Shown: positions 45,651 through 54,276 of the stretch, piece by piece
Numbering within the stretch: the stretch's first letter is position 1
How the letters are laid out: the number at the start of each line of letters is the position of its first letter
DNA from: Sinohyriopsis cumingii
Lineage: Eukaryota; Mollusca; Bivalvia; Unionida; Unionidae
Reading direction: 5' to 3'
Assembly: GCA_028554795.2 (NCBI GenBank)
Contig: CM068828.1
Coordinates: 22,157,436 to 22,221,435 of the forward strand
DNA length: 64,000 nucleotides
Translations under genes and position numbers: made by a program
Notes under the pieces: generated by a model
The model's database searches: none
Told to the model about the DNA's origin: nothing
What the model saw: only the letters and a program-made list of their open reading frames with translations

Positions 45651-46259
45651 ATGGAAGGACGAAAACCAGCTTTAGTGCCTTACAAACGATGGATGGAATA
45701 CCATCGGTGGCAAGAACAACGCACCCCTCATTTACCTCCCAATCCCAATTTGAGCGAGATGTCCCAGTTACAACACGAATTGCAGTCCTTGATGGATCGC
45801 CAAGATTTGTCCGAAACAGAAAAATCGCAAAAGTACGGTCAACTCTTGCAACGACTGCAACTCTTTCACCAGAAAGCTTTAGACCAAACAGCCCTACCCA
45901 CTTTGAAAGATTTTAAGACCTTGATGAAAAGTCCAGCACCATCACCAGTACCAGTACCAGTACCAGTACCACCACTACCAGTGACCAAGACAGAAAAAGG
46001 AGAAGAAGAAGAAGAAGAAGGGTTTCAAACTCCACCAGAAAAAGTACGCAAGTTAACAACACCACCTACCTCCAGAATTGGATGGATTAAAAAGATGATG
46101 GCCACCCCTTCTTCATCACAAGAGAAAAAGAAAGTGAAGACAGTAGTGACATCCTCCTCTTCAACACCTATTGCCGATCGCACACGCAAAGCATTGCAAT
46201 CCAAGAAAATACCCCAAGAGAAAAAGAGCAGCATCCTCCAAGAGTGGATGCCTTATTAA
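45651..46259 (+). CDS. conserved Polinton protein, Pro/Lys-rich, unknown function
   Basis: 202 residues. Contains LVPYKRWMEYHRWQEQ and a helical block SLMDRQDLSETEKSQKYGQL, a pattern I associate with a conserved Polinton protein encoded beside the integrase, then a (PV)n stretch at about 100-108, an acidic run and a Lys/Ser-rich tail (SILQEWMPY). Intact. Likely a structural or assembly protein, but no function is established by sequence. Confidence 0.6.
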   Translation: MEGRKPALVPYKRWMEYHRWQEQRTPHLPPNPNLSEMSQLQHELQSLMDRQDLSETEKSQKYGQLLQRLQLFHQKALDQTALPTLKDFKTLMKSPAPSPVPVPVPVPPLPVTKTEKGEEEEEEGFQTPPEKVRKLTTPPTSRIGWIKKMMATPSSSQEKKKVKTVVTSSSSTPIADRTRKALQSKKIPQEKKSSILQEWMPY

Positions 46260-46288
46260 CACACCAACCAACACAAAAAAAATAAAAA

Positions 46289-47374
46289 ATGGAAAAAGTC
46301 TTAGCCAGCATTTACTACGATCCCTCCCATCCTGCAGGTTACGCAGGAGTTCAAAAATTGTATCGTGCTGCCAAAACTCGATTGAAAAGTCTCCGTTTAC
46401 TTCAAGTGCAACGATGGTTACAAGAACAAGCTACCTACACTTTGCACAAACCCATTCGACGCAAGTTTGCCAGAAGTCGCACCCGAGTGGAAGGCATCGA
46501 TCATCAATGGCAAGCCGATTTAGCCGATGTCTCTCATTTGGCCAGCTACAATCGTGGCTATAAATATTTGTTTTGTGTCATCGACGTCTTTTCCAAATTT
46601 GCCTGGGTCGTGCCCTTGACTTCCAAATCGAGCAGCGAGTTAGTGCAAAGCGGTCGTCACCCTCTTCGATGGCAAACGGACAAAGGCACCGAATTTCTGA
46701 ACCAAGCTTTCCAAAAAGAATTAAAGAAACGTGACATTCATTTTTTTACCACCGAGAATCCCGAAACCAAAGCCAGCATCGTGGAACGTTTTCAACGCAC
46801 TTTGAAAGAACGCATGTGGAAATATTTTACGCATCACCACACTCTGAAGTACATCTACATCTTACCGCACCTGGTGCAAGCGTACAACCAATCTTACCAT
46901 CGAAGCATCGGACGTGCCCCGCAAGAAGTGACTCCCGACAACGAAGTGCTGGTGTTTGAGCGCCTGTTTGGTACGTCCCCGACGAGGGCTGTCCCCAAGA
47001 AAAGTGGAGAGTTGGCCGTAGGAGATTGGGTGCGCATTGGCAAAACCAAACGCACTTTCGACAAAGGTTACTTACCTAACTGGACGACCGAATTGTTTCG
47101 TGTCACTGGACGAGTGCATGGCCGTCATCCTGCCGTCTATAAATTGAAAGACATGAACGGAGAAGTGCTCAAAGGAACGTTTTATTTGCCCGAGTTACAA
47201 CGTGTCACCAAAAAAGAAGACGACGTGTACGACATCGAAAGCATTCTCGAACGCAGAACCCGTAAAGCGGGCAAACGACGTGTCAAAGAAGTCAAAGTAC
47301 GTTGGAAAGGATATCCACCCAGTTTTGATTCTTGGATCGAGGCTTCGCAAGTTATCGACTATAAAAAGAAATGA
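46289..47374 (+). CDS. int: rve-family integrase with chromodomain
   Basis: 361 residues, catalyses insertion of the element into host DNA with 6-bp staggered cuts. Catalytic triad: D77 (WQADLAD), D131 (QTDKGTEF) and E166 (ASIVERFQRTLK). Downstream of the core are a YHRSIGRAPQEVT segment and an SH3-like part (GELAVGDWVRIGKTKRTFDK). Residues about 315-357 are a chromodomain (YDIESILERR, VRWKGYPPSFDSWIEASQVI), which may direct insertion to modified chromatin. Compared with relatives, the stretch between PLTSKSSSELV and SGRHPLRWQTDKG looks about 8-10 residues short, perhaps a small deletion before the second Asp. Otherwise intact. Its stop overlaps the next ATG. Confidence 0.95.
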   Translation: MEKVLASIYYDPSHPAGYAGVQKLYRAAKTRLKSLRLLQVQRWLQEQATYTLHKPIRRKFARSRTRVEGIDHQWQADLADVSHLASYNRGYKYLFCVIDVFSKFAWVVPLTSKSSSELVQSGRHPLRWQTDKGTEFLNQAFQKELKKRDIHFFTTENPETKASIVERFQRTLKERMWKYFTHHHTLKYIYILPHLVQAYNQSYHRSIGRAPQEVTPDNEVLVFERLFGTSPTRAVPKKSGELAVGDWVRIGKTKRTFDKGYLPNWTTELFRVTGRVHGRHPAVYKLKDMNGEVLKGTFYLPELQRVTKKEDDVYDIESILERRTRKAGKRRVKEVKVRWKGYPPSFDSWIEASQVIDYKKK

Positions 47375-47790
47375 CCATCATGCCCTTTCACACAGACGCA
47401 GCTACGTCGACCACTCCTTCACCTAGTTCTTCTGTGCAAGATTTACAAAAACAACCCTTGTGGGTGTGGTGTGGAGAACGTGTGCCTAAAACGCAGATCG
47501 TCTTTTTCTGCCAAATCTTCGTGGTGTATTGTGTCATCGGGGCAGCCATTGCCAATTTGAGTTTGCAACAAGGAGACAAACAATTGTGGACCATTTTATT
47601 GAGCAGTTGCATCGGTTACCTGCTTCCCAATCCCTCCCTGAAATTCACCTCGAACGGAAACCACGGGAACCTTGTGTTCAGTGCCAGTCACAACTCCAAC
47701 AACAACCACAACCAGAACCCCATTTTGGGCGGAGACACGCCTCTGACGTCCAGTAACCCCTCGGACAGCCACAGAACTCTGGAATTATGA
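47371..47790 (+). CDS. two-transmembrane protein of Polintons
   Basis: 139 residues. Hydrophobic segments at about 42-63 (QIVFFCQIFVVYCVIGAAIA) and 72-86 (LWTILLSSCIGYLLP), then a Asn/His-rich soluble tail. ATGA overlap with the integrase stop and with the next gene start suggests translation coupling or, more likely in a eukaryote, very tight packing. A membrane protein in this place is typical of animal Polintons. Intact. Confidence 0.7.
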   Translation: MTIMPFHTDAATSTTPSPSSSVQDLQKQPLWVWCGERVPKTQIVFFCQIFVVYCVIGAAIANLSLQQGDKQLWTILLSSCIGYLLPNPSLKFTSNGNHGNLVFSASHNSNNNHNQNPILGGDTPLTSSNPSDSHRTLEL

Positions 47791-48750
47791 GTCACCAAAA
47801 CCAATTTTACTTAACCTTACCCAGTGACAGTTCCATGGAGGTGTTTCCCCACAACATGTTGTGCTGTTACACGGCCAAATTACCTCAGGCTATCCCCTTA
47901 GATCACGAAGCCCATTGGGAAGTGGCTTTGGTAGAAATGATTCACCCAACACAAATCAAAAACATCACTGAAACTCAAAACACTTTTGACGTCGAAATTC
48001 TGGACCCAGCAGTGCAGCAACAGATGACGGGCAGTCCTCAACATAAATCACATCTTGCGAAGGACCCAATACCCGGTAACAGCAGTGACACTTCTCCTCC
48101 TCTTTACGTTTATCACTTTATAATTAACTCAGGCCATTATTTTAGTGGTCAACATCTGGTGGAGGCCATCGCTGACAAATTCTATGCAACACTTGACAAA
48201 GTTCTGACCAAAGTAGGTAAACGTGTCACCATGGAGTACCACAAACTGTCTCACCGTCTAGTCATCAGTTGTGAAAATGAGGAAAAAAAGTATACGTATT
48301 AAATTTTGCCCTGGATTGTATGACATTTTGGGTGGAGACCTCAATTTGGTCACGGATAAGCAGACCAAAGCGATTCACATCGCAGAAATTGACAACAACA
48401 TGCATTTTACGAGGTATTTTCGTTTCCCGGTAGAACTGAACCAGGGACTCAATTTGATCTTTGTGTACTCCGATGTGGTGGAGTACAACGTGGTGGGACA
48501 CACTTCCGTGCCATTGCTACGTGTCATTCCTTTCAAAGTAAATTTTGCCACGGTCACTGACGAGGAAGGTGGAAACACTTACCACGTCCACCGCGAATTT
48601 GTACATCCTCACTATTTGCCTGTCAGCAAGTCGTATTTGGACACGGTCAACATTGCTATAAAAGGAGATCTGGGACAAAATATTCCATTCACCAAAGGAA
48701 AAGTCACGGTGAAACTCCATTTTCGAAAACGGTTCTCTCACGGCTCGTAA
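47787..48750 (+). pseudogene. minor capsid (penton-like) protein, frameshifted in an A run
   Basis: Expected to form the capsid vertices with a jelly-roll fold. First part 47787 to about 48290 (MSHQNQFYLTLPSDSSMEVF, ... WEVALVEMIHP). At the seven-A run at 48282-48288 the coding moves to the next frame and continues FCPGLYDILGGDLNLVTDKQ to VTVKLHFRKRF at 48750. The combined span of about 320 codons is the normal size. The single break is in a homopolymer, so an assembly error is as likely as mutation. Confidence 0.85.
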
Positions 48751-48753
48751 GTC

Positions 48754-49179
48754 ATGTATCCAGTGTACCGAGGGGTTGCTCGACAGCGAGGACACTGTTT
48801 AGGAGATATGTTAAAATCGGCCTTTCGTTCGGTGGCTCAGGTGTTGAAACCGATGGTGACACGCGGATTGCACGCCTTGAAAGATGCGGCACTGACGCAA
48901 GGCAAAGAATTTCTCCAAAATGTCATCATCGACAAACAAAACCCCAAAGAAGCCTTCATGAGGGCAGGCAAAAATGTCTTGCTGCATACGGGTAAAGACC
49001 TTTTGGGTCGACCAGACACACCTATAAATGCCCTGCACGCTACCGAGTCAGGCATTCAGCAAGGACAAGGCAGAAAGAGACGACGAAGAAAACACCCTTT
49101 CACCAGACTTCACGCGTCTAAAGCGAGAAAGACCAAGAAAAGAAGAACCGTTCGAGACTTAGACGTTTTCGATTATTGA
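48754..49179 (+). CDS. basic pX/pVI-like virion protein
   Basis: 141 residues. An amphipathic start (LGDMLKSAFRSVAQVLKPMV) and helix (GLHALKDAALTQGKEFLQNV) followed by a strongly basic tail (GRKRRRRKHPF, KARKTKKRRTVRD). This helix-plus-basic layout between the minor and major capsid genes is characteristic of the Polinton counterpart of adenovirus core/lytic peptides. Intact; it ends 17 nt before the major capsid ATG. Confidence 0.7.
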   Translation: MYPVYRGVARQRGHCLGDMLKSAFRSVAQVLKPMVTRGLHALKDAALTQGKEFLQNVIIDKQNPKEAFMRAGKNVLLHTGKDLLGRPDTPINALHATESGIQQGQGRKRRRRKHPFTRLHASKARKTKKRRTVRDLDVFDY

Positions 49180-49196
49180 GACACAGCAATAAAAAA

Positions 49197-50516
49197 ATGA
49201 TGCACCGAGAGTCTTGCGCCTGTTCCAAGTCGGAACTGGATCTGTTTGCCATGCCCCCCACCATGATGACCATGCAAGAATCCCAATGGGTGGAATTTAA
49301 CCCCGTCTCCTCATTGGCCGATTCCGCTCCCATCGAGTTTGACATCAAAGGACAGCCCGAAGATTACATCGATCTGAATAGCAGTTACTTGTACTTGAAA
49401 GTCAAAGTTCTAGATAAGGATGGTAATAGAGTAGAAGACAGTGAGAATATAGCTCCCGTCAACAATTTCATGCATTCCTTGTTCAGCTCAGTGGACTTGT
49501 ACTTGAATAACAAACTGGTCAGCAGCAGCATGGATACTTACCCTTACCGTGCCTACCTGGAAAATCTCTTGACGTACGGAATAGATGCCAAGAATACTCA
49601 TCTCAATGCTTGTGTGCTATGGGAACCTGACGAAGCGGACAAGTTCGACAAAACAGATGGAAGCAATGACGACTTTGTGGAAAGAGAAAAGAAAATCTTA
49701 GATGGAAAGAGTTTAGAACTGATGGATCGTTTGCATTTGGACATGTGGTTGCAAGAGAAATATTTGCTGAACGGGGTAAATGTTCGCTTGAGACTGAATC
49801 GTAGCAGTGCCGCTTTTCATTTGTTGGCTGATGGTGATGCTATTAAGAATGGCAATCCTAAAAGCAAAATCGAGGAGGCCAAACTCTACGTACGACGCGT
49901 GGAAGTGTTACCTAAAGTGGGAAACAACATCAGTCAAACGTTGAGCAGAACGACCGCCAAGTATCCCATACGACGCGTGGAAGTGAAAACGTTCACCATT
50001 CCTAGTGGACAGCTATCCATGATGGAAGATCATCTGTTCCAAGGACAGTTACCCAAACGTTTAATCCTTGGTATCGTCAAGAATTCAGCCTTCAACGGAG
50101 ACTTCACTCAAAATCCTTTCAACTTTCATCACTTCAACGTGTCCAAGATTGAAGTCAGTCGCGATGGAAAGACCTTGTGTACCCGACCTTTCGAACCTAA
50201 CTTTGATCCCACAAAGATGAATTACTTGAGATCGTACTTGTCGCTGTACGAAGCCACGGGACAGTTAGGGACCAACACCAGTCACGGCATTACGTACGAG
50301 GATTATGCAGGAGGCTATGTTTTGTGGGCTTTCGATTTCACTCCAGACCAAGGCAGCGACGAGGGACATTTCCACCCTATAAAATCCGGCCAAATTCGTG
50401 TGGAAATTCAGTTTGCAAAACGAGACCCTGATGTAACGTTGAACGTCATCCTGTATGCAGAATTCGATAATACGATAGAAATCAACACTTTGAAAAAAGT
50501 CATTCTAGATTATTAG
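49197..50516 (+). CDS. double jelly-roll major capsid protein
   Basis: 439 residues from the first ATG (MMHRESCACSKSELDLFAMP). Forms trimeric hexon-like capsomers. Recognised by family-typical stretches: IEFDIKGQPEDYIDLNSSYL, VNNFMHSLFSSVDLYLNNKL, YPYRAYLENLLTYG, TFTIPSGQL, QLPKRLILGIVKNSAFNGDF, NPFNFHHFNVSKIEVSRDGK and, at the end, GQIRVEIQFA. It is the best-preserved gene of the element, full length and without breaks. It identifies the element as virus-like, that is, potentially able to form particles when all genes are intact. Confidence 0.95.
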   Translation: MMHRESCACSKSELDLFAMPPTMMTMQESQWVEFNPVSSLADSAPIEFDIKGQPEDYIDLNSSYLYLKVKVLDKDGNRVEDSENIAPVNNFMHSLFSSVDLYLNNKLVSSSMDTYPYRAYLENLLTYGIDAKNTHLNACVLWEPDEADKFDKTDGSNDDFVEREKKILDGKSLELMDRLHLDMWLQEKYLLNGVNVRLRLNRSSAAFHLLADGDAIKNGNPKSKIEEAKLYVRRVEVLPKVGNNISQTLSRTTAKYPIRRVEVKTFTIPSGQLSMMEDHLFQGQLPKRLILGIVKNSAFNGDFTQNPFNFHHFNVSKIEVSRDGKTLCTRPFEPNFDPTKMNYLRSYLSLYEATGQLGTNTSHGITYEDYAGGYVLWAFDFTPDQGSDEGHFHPIKSGQIRVEIQFAKRDPDVTLNVILYAEFDNTIEINTLKKVILDY

Positions 50517-50521
50517 AAGCC

Positions 50522-51025
50522 ATGGAAGACTGTTATCCCTCTTTACCTAGTGGAGAAACTTTGGAGATGGAATGTAAGGAGACCGTGGAAGGAGAATCCC
50601 AAGACAAAGACGAAGAAGTTGTCATGATGAAGTCGAGATGGCCAGAACAAGAAGCCCATTTAGTCTCCTGTTTTGCCAAACACTTCGTGGAAAAAATGAC
50701 GGAATTGATCAAGAAAGATTGCTATGGATGTCAAAACGATCATCTCAGTCTAATTCAACACAATAAATGCCTGATGTTGAGTCAAGAAGAAAAATTGGAC
50801 GAGTATCTGGACGAGGCTTGGAGTCTCATCTCGGACGAAGACGTGTTGCACCAGTGGTATAAAGACTTGCGTGAACATTCTTGTCCACCATTAACCACTC
50901 AAGAGATCCATCGTATCGAAACTCTCCTGAATCAGAGTGAGGAGACGAAACGAAGAAACGGTTATTTGTCAGACATTTTCAAGCAAAAAGTCAGGATCGA
51001 ATTGATGACTTATTATTACCTGTGA
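50522..51025 (+). CDS. conserved Polinton Cys/His protein
   Basis: 167 residues. The signature CYGCQNDHLSLIQHNKCLM gives ligands C67, C70, H74, H80, C83, a likely zinc site known as a recurrent motif of an uncharacterised Polinton protein. It has an acidic start and a helical remainder (EEKLDEYLDEAWSLISDEDV). Begins 5 nt after the capsid stop. Intact; function unknown. Confidence 0.7.
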   Translation: MEDCYPSLPSGETLEMECKETVEGESQDKDEEVVMMKSRWPEQEAHLVSCFAKHFVEKMTELIKKDCYGCQNDHLSLIQHNKCLMLSQEEKLDEYLDEAWSLISDEDVLHQWYKDLREHSCPPLTTQEIHRIETLLNQSEETKRRNGYLSDIFKQKVRIELMTYYYL

Positions 51026-51055
51026 AGAAGAAGAAAAAAAAACACACACAAATCA

Positions 51056-51601
51056 ATGGATACCTGGGAACTTTATTACCTTTTGAACCACAGTTCGTAT
51101 ACGGCTTCTTGGAATCCTGTCGTCTGTGCTAAAGATGAACTCCCTCATCGCAAACCTTACGTGATCAACACGGACGACAGTCATGTCCCAGGAACCCACT
51201 GGTTAGACGTTTACTTTCCTCAAGAAGGATGTGTGGAATATTTCGATTCGTACGGATTGCCTCCTTTGGAAGACGATATCATCGACTTTATGAGAAGAAA
51301 TGCTCAGACCACCCGATTCAATAATGTGAAATTACAAGGCACAGATTCCTTGGTGTGTGGACAATATTGTGTGTATTTTCTGCATCATCGCAGCCTGGGC
51401 TATTCCTTAGAACATTTAGTGACTCATTTTGATCCTCGTTCTTCTTCAAGAAATGATGTGAAAGTAGATCGATGGTTTTGTGACCATTATGCTTATCTTT
51501 TGTCTCAAGCTAGGAAACGTAGTGTCCATCAATGGCCTAATGACTTCCAACAGTGGAAATCACAATTTCATTCACAACGTTGTCAGCCCTGTTTAAAGTA
51601 G
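51056..51601 (+). CDS. adenain-type cysteine protease
   Basis: 181 residues, the maturation protease that trims capsid precursors. Catalytic set by comparison with adenovirus protease (C5 family): H48 in GTHWLDVYF, D64 in EYFDSYG, Q94 in LQGTDSLVCGQYC and C101, with the Q-x6-C spacing of the family. Length fits. Intact. Last gene of the core cluster; a poly(A) signal follows at 51716. Confidence 0.92.
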   Translation: MDTWELYYLLNHSSYTASWNPVVCAKDELPHRKPYVINTDDSHVPGTHWLDVYFPQEGCVEYFDSYGLPPLEDDIIDFMRRNAQTTRFNNVKLQGTDSLVCGQYCVYFLHHRSLGYSLEHLVTHFDPRSSSRNDVKVDRWFCDHYAYLLSQARKRSVHQWPNDFQQWKSQFHSQRCQPCLK

Positions 51602-51812
51602 ACTGTAAATTGGAAAAAATGTTGTGTTTTGAAGAAAAAAATGTTTGATGTTATAGGGTTGGATTATTGTTAAAAATGTTAGAGTTGTTGTTGGTTAGTG
51701 TTAAGTGATTTTTTGAATAAAAAATGTTGTATTCTGAAAAAAAATGCCTTTGTCTTTTGTTTGGCTATAAGAATGTTTGATTCATGCTCTTTGACGTCTT
51801 ACTATCCCTCTC
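51602..51812 (+). promoter_or_regulatory. 3' end of core cluster: AATAAA at 51716, then a TATA box
   Basis: T/G-rich 3' UTR with AATAAA at 51716-51721, TTCTGAAAAAAAA and CTATAA at 51765-51770. The TATA box is 48 nt before an ATG at 51813 that is in frame with the next gene, so a longer N-terminal form is possible. Confidence 0.5.
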
Positions 51813-51848
51813 ATGACACTCATTGAACGTTGCGACTCGAAAACCGTA

Positions 51849-51888
51849 GAGGGATGTTTTCCTTCACGTCCGCGCTTTGAGTTTAAGA
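51849..51888 (+). promoter_or_regulatory. right-end promoter block 1
   Basis: GAGGGATGTTTTCCTTCACG, then TCCGCGCTTT and GTTTAAGAACC. Repeated before the next two genes and in the relic at 19759. Confidence 0.75.
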
Positions 51889-51941
51889 ACCGAGCAAGTT
51901 TCCAGTCTTACCATCCATTGTCGACTCATCCTCCTACGAAG

Positions 51942-52316
51942 ATGTGCTCCAAACTAGCTAAGCTAAACGAAGCCTACGTGAATTTGCATAGGGTCAGACA
52001 CAGTCTGATACCGAAGCCAGAAGAGACAGAGAATGTGAGAATGTTAAAAGTCACTGAAGACCTGATAGAAGACCTCTTCAGAGAAGAAGTGAACAGGGAG
52101 AAAGAAGAATGGACAGAGAAGTACAGACTTCAGAGACAGCAGCAGCAGCAAGAGCAGCAACAACAACAACAACAACATCAGCAGCAGCAACCTGAACCTG
52201 ACAGAGGCTTTGTCGATTGTCGTATCGACACCAAAGAGTTCTTCTTCTCTTTCCGAAGAAGCAGACCTATCGCCAGAAAGTCCATCCTCAGAGGACATCG
52301 CATTCTTAGAAACTAA
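51942..52316 (+). CDS. right-end gene 1: Gln-rich coiled-coil protein
   Basis: 124 residues from the ATG at 51942, chosen because it sits 64 nt after the promoter block, as in its two neighbours; an upstream in-frame ATG at 51813 is the alternative. Charged helix (MCSKLAKLNEAYVNLHRVRH, TEDLIEDLFREEVNREKEEW), then a Gln run from CAG/CAA codons, then a basic end. Followed 28 nt later by a histone-type stem-loop. Unknown family. Confidence 0.6.
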   Translation: MCSKLAKLNEAYVNLHRVRHSLIPKPEETENVRMLKVTEDLIEDLFREEVNREKEEWTEKYRLQRQQQQQEQQQQQQQHQQQQPEPDRGFVDCRIDTKEFFFSFRRSRPIARKSILRGHRILRN

Positions 52317-52343
52317 AAGATTGCCATAGCAAACAAAAAAAAC

Positions 52344-52387
52344 AGCCCTTCTCAGGGCTACCCCAATACTCTAGAAAAGAAATAACC
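52344..52387 (+). terminator. histone-type 3' end of right-end gene 1
   Basis: ACAAAAAAAAC, then AGCCCTTCTCAGGGCT, ACCCCA and, about 14 nt on, GAAAAGAAATAACC. The outer pair is A-T instead of G-C. Confidence 0.8.
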
Positions 52388-52730
52388 GTCAATTTGCCAA
52401 TGTGTGCAGGTAGAGTAGTGTGAATATAAACACTAACTCTTTTTTATAGTGTGAGGGTATGTGTTTGTGTATAGGACTGTGTGTTAGTAAGTGCTCACGT
52501 ACGTTGGTGTGGATAGTAGATTAAGATCATGTCTTTTTTTGGTGTTAGAGGTGTGGGGAGAGTAGATTTGGGGTTGGATTGGATTGCTTTGCGTATGTGA
52601 ATAGTATATTATTTGTTTAATAAATTTTTTTAGAATAGTGATGGGTAGCATAAAAAAAGTGAGTGAGTGTTTCTTTTAGGTCCGCGCGTTGTTTGGTCAT
52701 GATCTAGGTAAGATCAATTTTATGTTTTTA
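52388..52730. repeat. intergenic block duplicated at 53202-53598
   Basis: Shared text includes TTTGCCAATGTGTG, GTAGAGTAGTGTGAATATAA and ACACTAACTCTTTTTTATAG, then T/G-rich sequence, then TGGTCATGATCTAGGTAAGA. The right end therefore grew by duplication of a gene-plus-control unit. A partial promoter block (TCCGCGCGTT at 52681) lies in it. Confidence 0.85.
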
Positions 52731-52770
52731 GAGGGATGTTTTCCTTCACGTCCGCGCTTTCACTATAAAT
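52731..52770 (+). promoter_or_regulatory. right-end promoter block 2
   Basis: GAGGGATGTTTTCCTTCACG, TCCGCGCTTT and CTATAAATTG, 60 nt before the ATG at 52820. Confidence 0.8.
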
Positions 52771-52819
52771 TGAAACTCGCTGGACAGTCTAGCTACCCTG
52801 TTCATTCGTTGACAAAACA

Positions 52820-53134
52820 ATGAATACCAGAATTGTGAAACTCCTAGAACTCCAGATGCACCTGGAATATGCCAGGCGCATACTAAATGAACTGGCCGCG
52901 GAGGCCATTGTAGAAGAAGCAAGAATGAAAGAGGTCGAGGAGGAAAGAAGAAGAAAAGAAGAGGAGGAGAGAAGAAACAAAGAAGAGGAGAGAGGAAATT
53001 TCAGAATCCCAGAGACAGAAAATTGGGATTCTGAAGCCACATATCCCGCCTCTGCACTCCCAAGAAGAAAGGTGAAAGGAGACTGGGGAAGAAGATGCGT
53101 GTGTGGCGCCAGGCCAGGAAGGTGCCGTCATTAG
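52820..53134 (+). CDS. right-end gene 2: Glu/Arg-rich coiled-coil protein
   Basis: 104 residues. Helical start (MNTRIVKLLELQMHLEYARR), an uninterrupted charged coil (EEERRRKEEEERRNKEEERG) and a C-terminal CVCGARPGRCRH with closely spaced cysteines. Followed 33 nt later by a histone-type stem-loop. No family recognised. Same promoter and 3' end as its neighbours. Confidence 0.6.
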   Translation: MNTRIVKLLELQMHLEYARRILNELAAEAIVEEARMKEVEEERRRKEEEERRNKEEERGNFRIPETENWDSEATYPASALPRRKVKGDWGRRCVCGARPGRCRH

Positions 53135-53166
53135 ATAGGTGCATCTGGAGTTAAAAAAAAAACAAC

Positions 53167-53209
53167 AGCCCTTTTCAGGGCTACCCAATACTCTAGAAAA
53201 GAAATAACC
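53167..53209 (+). terminator. histone-type 3' end of right-end gene 2
   Basis: AAAACAAC, AGCCCTTTTCAGGGCT, ACCCA and GAAAAGAAATAACC. Confidence 0.85.
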
Positions 53210-53530
53210 ATCAATTTGCCAATGTGTGTAGGTAGAGTAGTGTGAATATAAACACTAACTCTTTTTTATAGTGTGAGGGTATGTGTTTGTGTGTTTGTGT
53301 TTGTAAGCGCTCACGTAAGTTTGTGTGAATAGTAGATTATGGGTTGGTTTATTGTTTCTTAGCGTATGTAGAGAGTATAGTTTGGGTTTTGTAAAAGCTA
53401 AAGTAGGATTGTGTGGATAGTAGATTATGGATTAGGTTTTAATGATTTGGGTGTGTAAATACTAGATTTGGGGATTGTTCATTGATGGTTAACGTATGTG
53501 GATAGTAGATTATATGAAATGAGAAAAGTA

Positions 53531-53637
53531 GGGGATGTTTTCCTTCACGTCCGCGCGTTGCTTGGTCATGATCTAGGTAAGATCAATTTTATGTCTTAGG
53601 GGGATGTTTTCCTTCACGCCCGCGCTTTTCGTATAAG
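53531..53637 (+). promoter_or_regulatory. right-end promoter block 3 (two tandem copies)
   Basis: A first copy at 53532-53559 ends in CCGCGCGTTG and has no TATA box; the second at 53599-53628 (GGGGGATGTTTTCCTTCACG, CCCGCGCTTT) is followed by GTATAAGAAC, 60 nt before the ATG at 53688. Confidence 0.8.
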
Positions 53638-53687
53638 AACTCACCACGTTCGTCGTTCGAACCATTCTACGGAATAACAGATACAAG

Positions 53688-54269
53688 ATGGAAGTGTCGG
53701 CGTTGTTTAATGACTTAAGAAATGTTTACTTTTGGATGATAGATGGAGAATATACTATTGAAAGGATAGAAAAAGAATGGAGGTTGAGAAAAAGTCTTGA
53801 CTATGTCAATGAACTAAAATTAGCGAGGAAGATGATAGAGGAGATGATAGAAGAAGAAGTTAAGAGATTGAGAGGATTGATTCAACCAGAGTATGTAAGA
53901 GTGGGGACTATAAAAGAGTCTATGGACAAGGTAAAAGGAGTGAGATGCTATTTAGAAGAGCTAGAGAAATGGTCAGAGTGGAAGTTGGTGAAAAGGGGCA
54001 GTGAACAACTAAAGAAAGCGGAAGAAAAGATGAAAAAGATAATAGAGGAAGAAGTGCAGAAAATTAAGGACAGGTGGGCAAAAGATAGAAAAGAACAAGA
54101 GAATAGAAAGAAAAAAGAAGAATATGAGAGACTGAACAATAACTGGATAAAAATCCAACAGAAGTTCCGAGCCATGGGTCACCCGGACTGGATACCGGAA
54201 AATGAAAAGAAGAAGAACAAAGGAATTTGGGGAAAGATTAGGGGCTGGATGAGGAAATGGAGGAAATAG
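53688..54269 (+). CDS. right-end gene 3: charged helical protein
   Basis: 193 residues, predicted almost fully helical: NDLRNVYFWMIDGEYTIERI, SLDYVNELKLARKMIEEMIE, then a Lys/Glu coil (QENRKKKEEYERLNNNWIKI) and a basic Trp-rich end (GIWGKIRGWMRKWRK). The stop lies 12 nt before the stem-loop that forms the inner edge of the right TIR. Related in layout, and probably by descent, to the relic gene at 19842. Unknown function. Confidence 0.65.
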   Translation: MEVSALFNDLRNVYFWMIDGEYTIERIEKEWRLRKSLDYVNELKLARKMIEEMIEEEVKRLRGLIQPEYVRVGTIKESMDKVKGVRCYLEELEKWSEWKLVKRGSEQLKKAEEKMKKIIEEEVQKIKDRWAKDRKEQENRKKKEEYERLNNNWIKIQQKFRAMGHPDWIPENEKKKNKGIWGKIRGWMRKWRK

Positions 54270-54276
54270 AAGAAAG

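Noticed and set aside
46289-47374. Reading the integrase as an LTR-retrotransposon insertion
   Set aside because: It has no RT, RNase H or LTRs beside it, overlaps the next Polinton gene by four bases and lies in the standard Polinton gene order.
51813-51941. N-terminal extension of right-end gene 1
   Set aside because: A TATA box lies 48 nt upstream, but the extension spans the repeated promoter block, which is non-coding before the other two genes; the later ATG is preferred.
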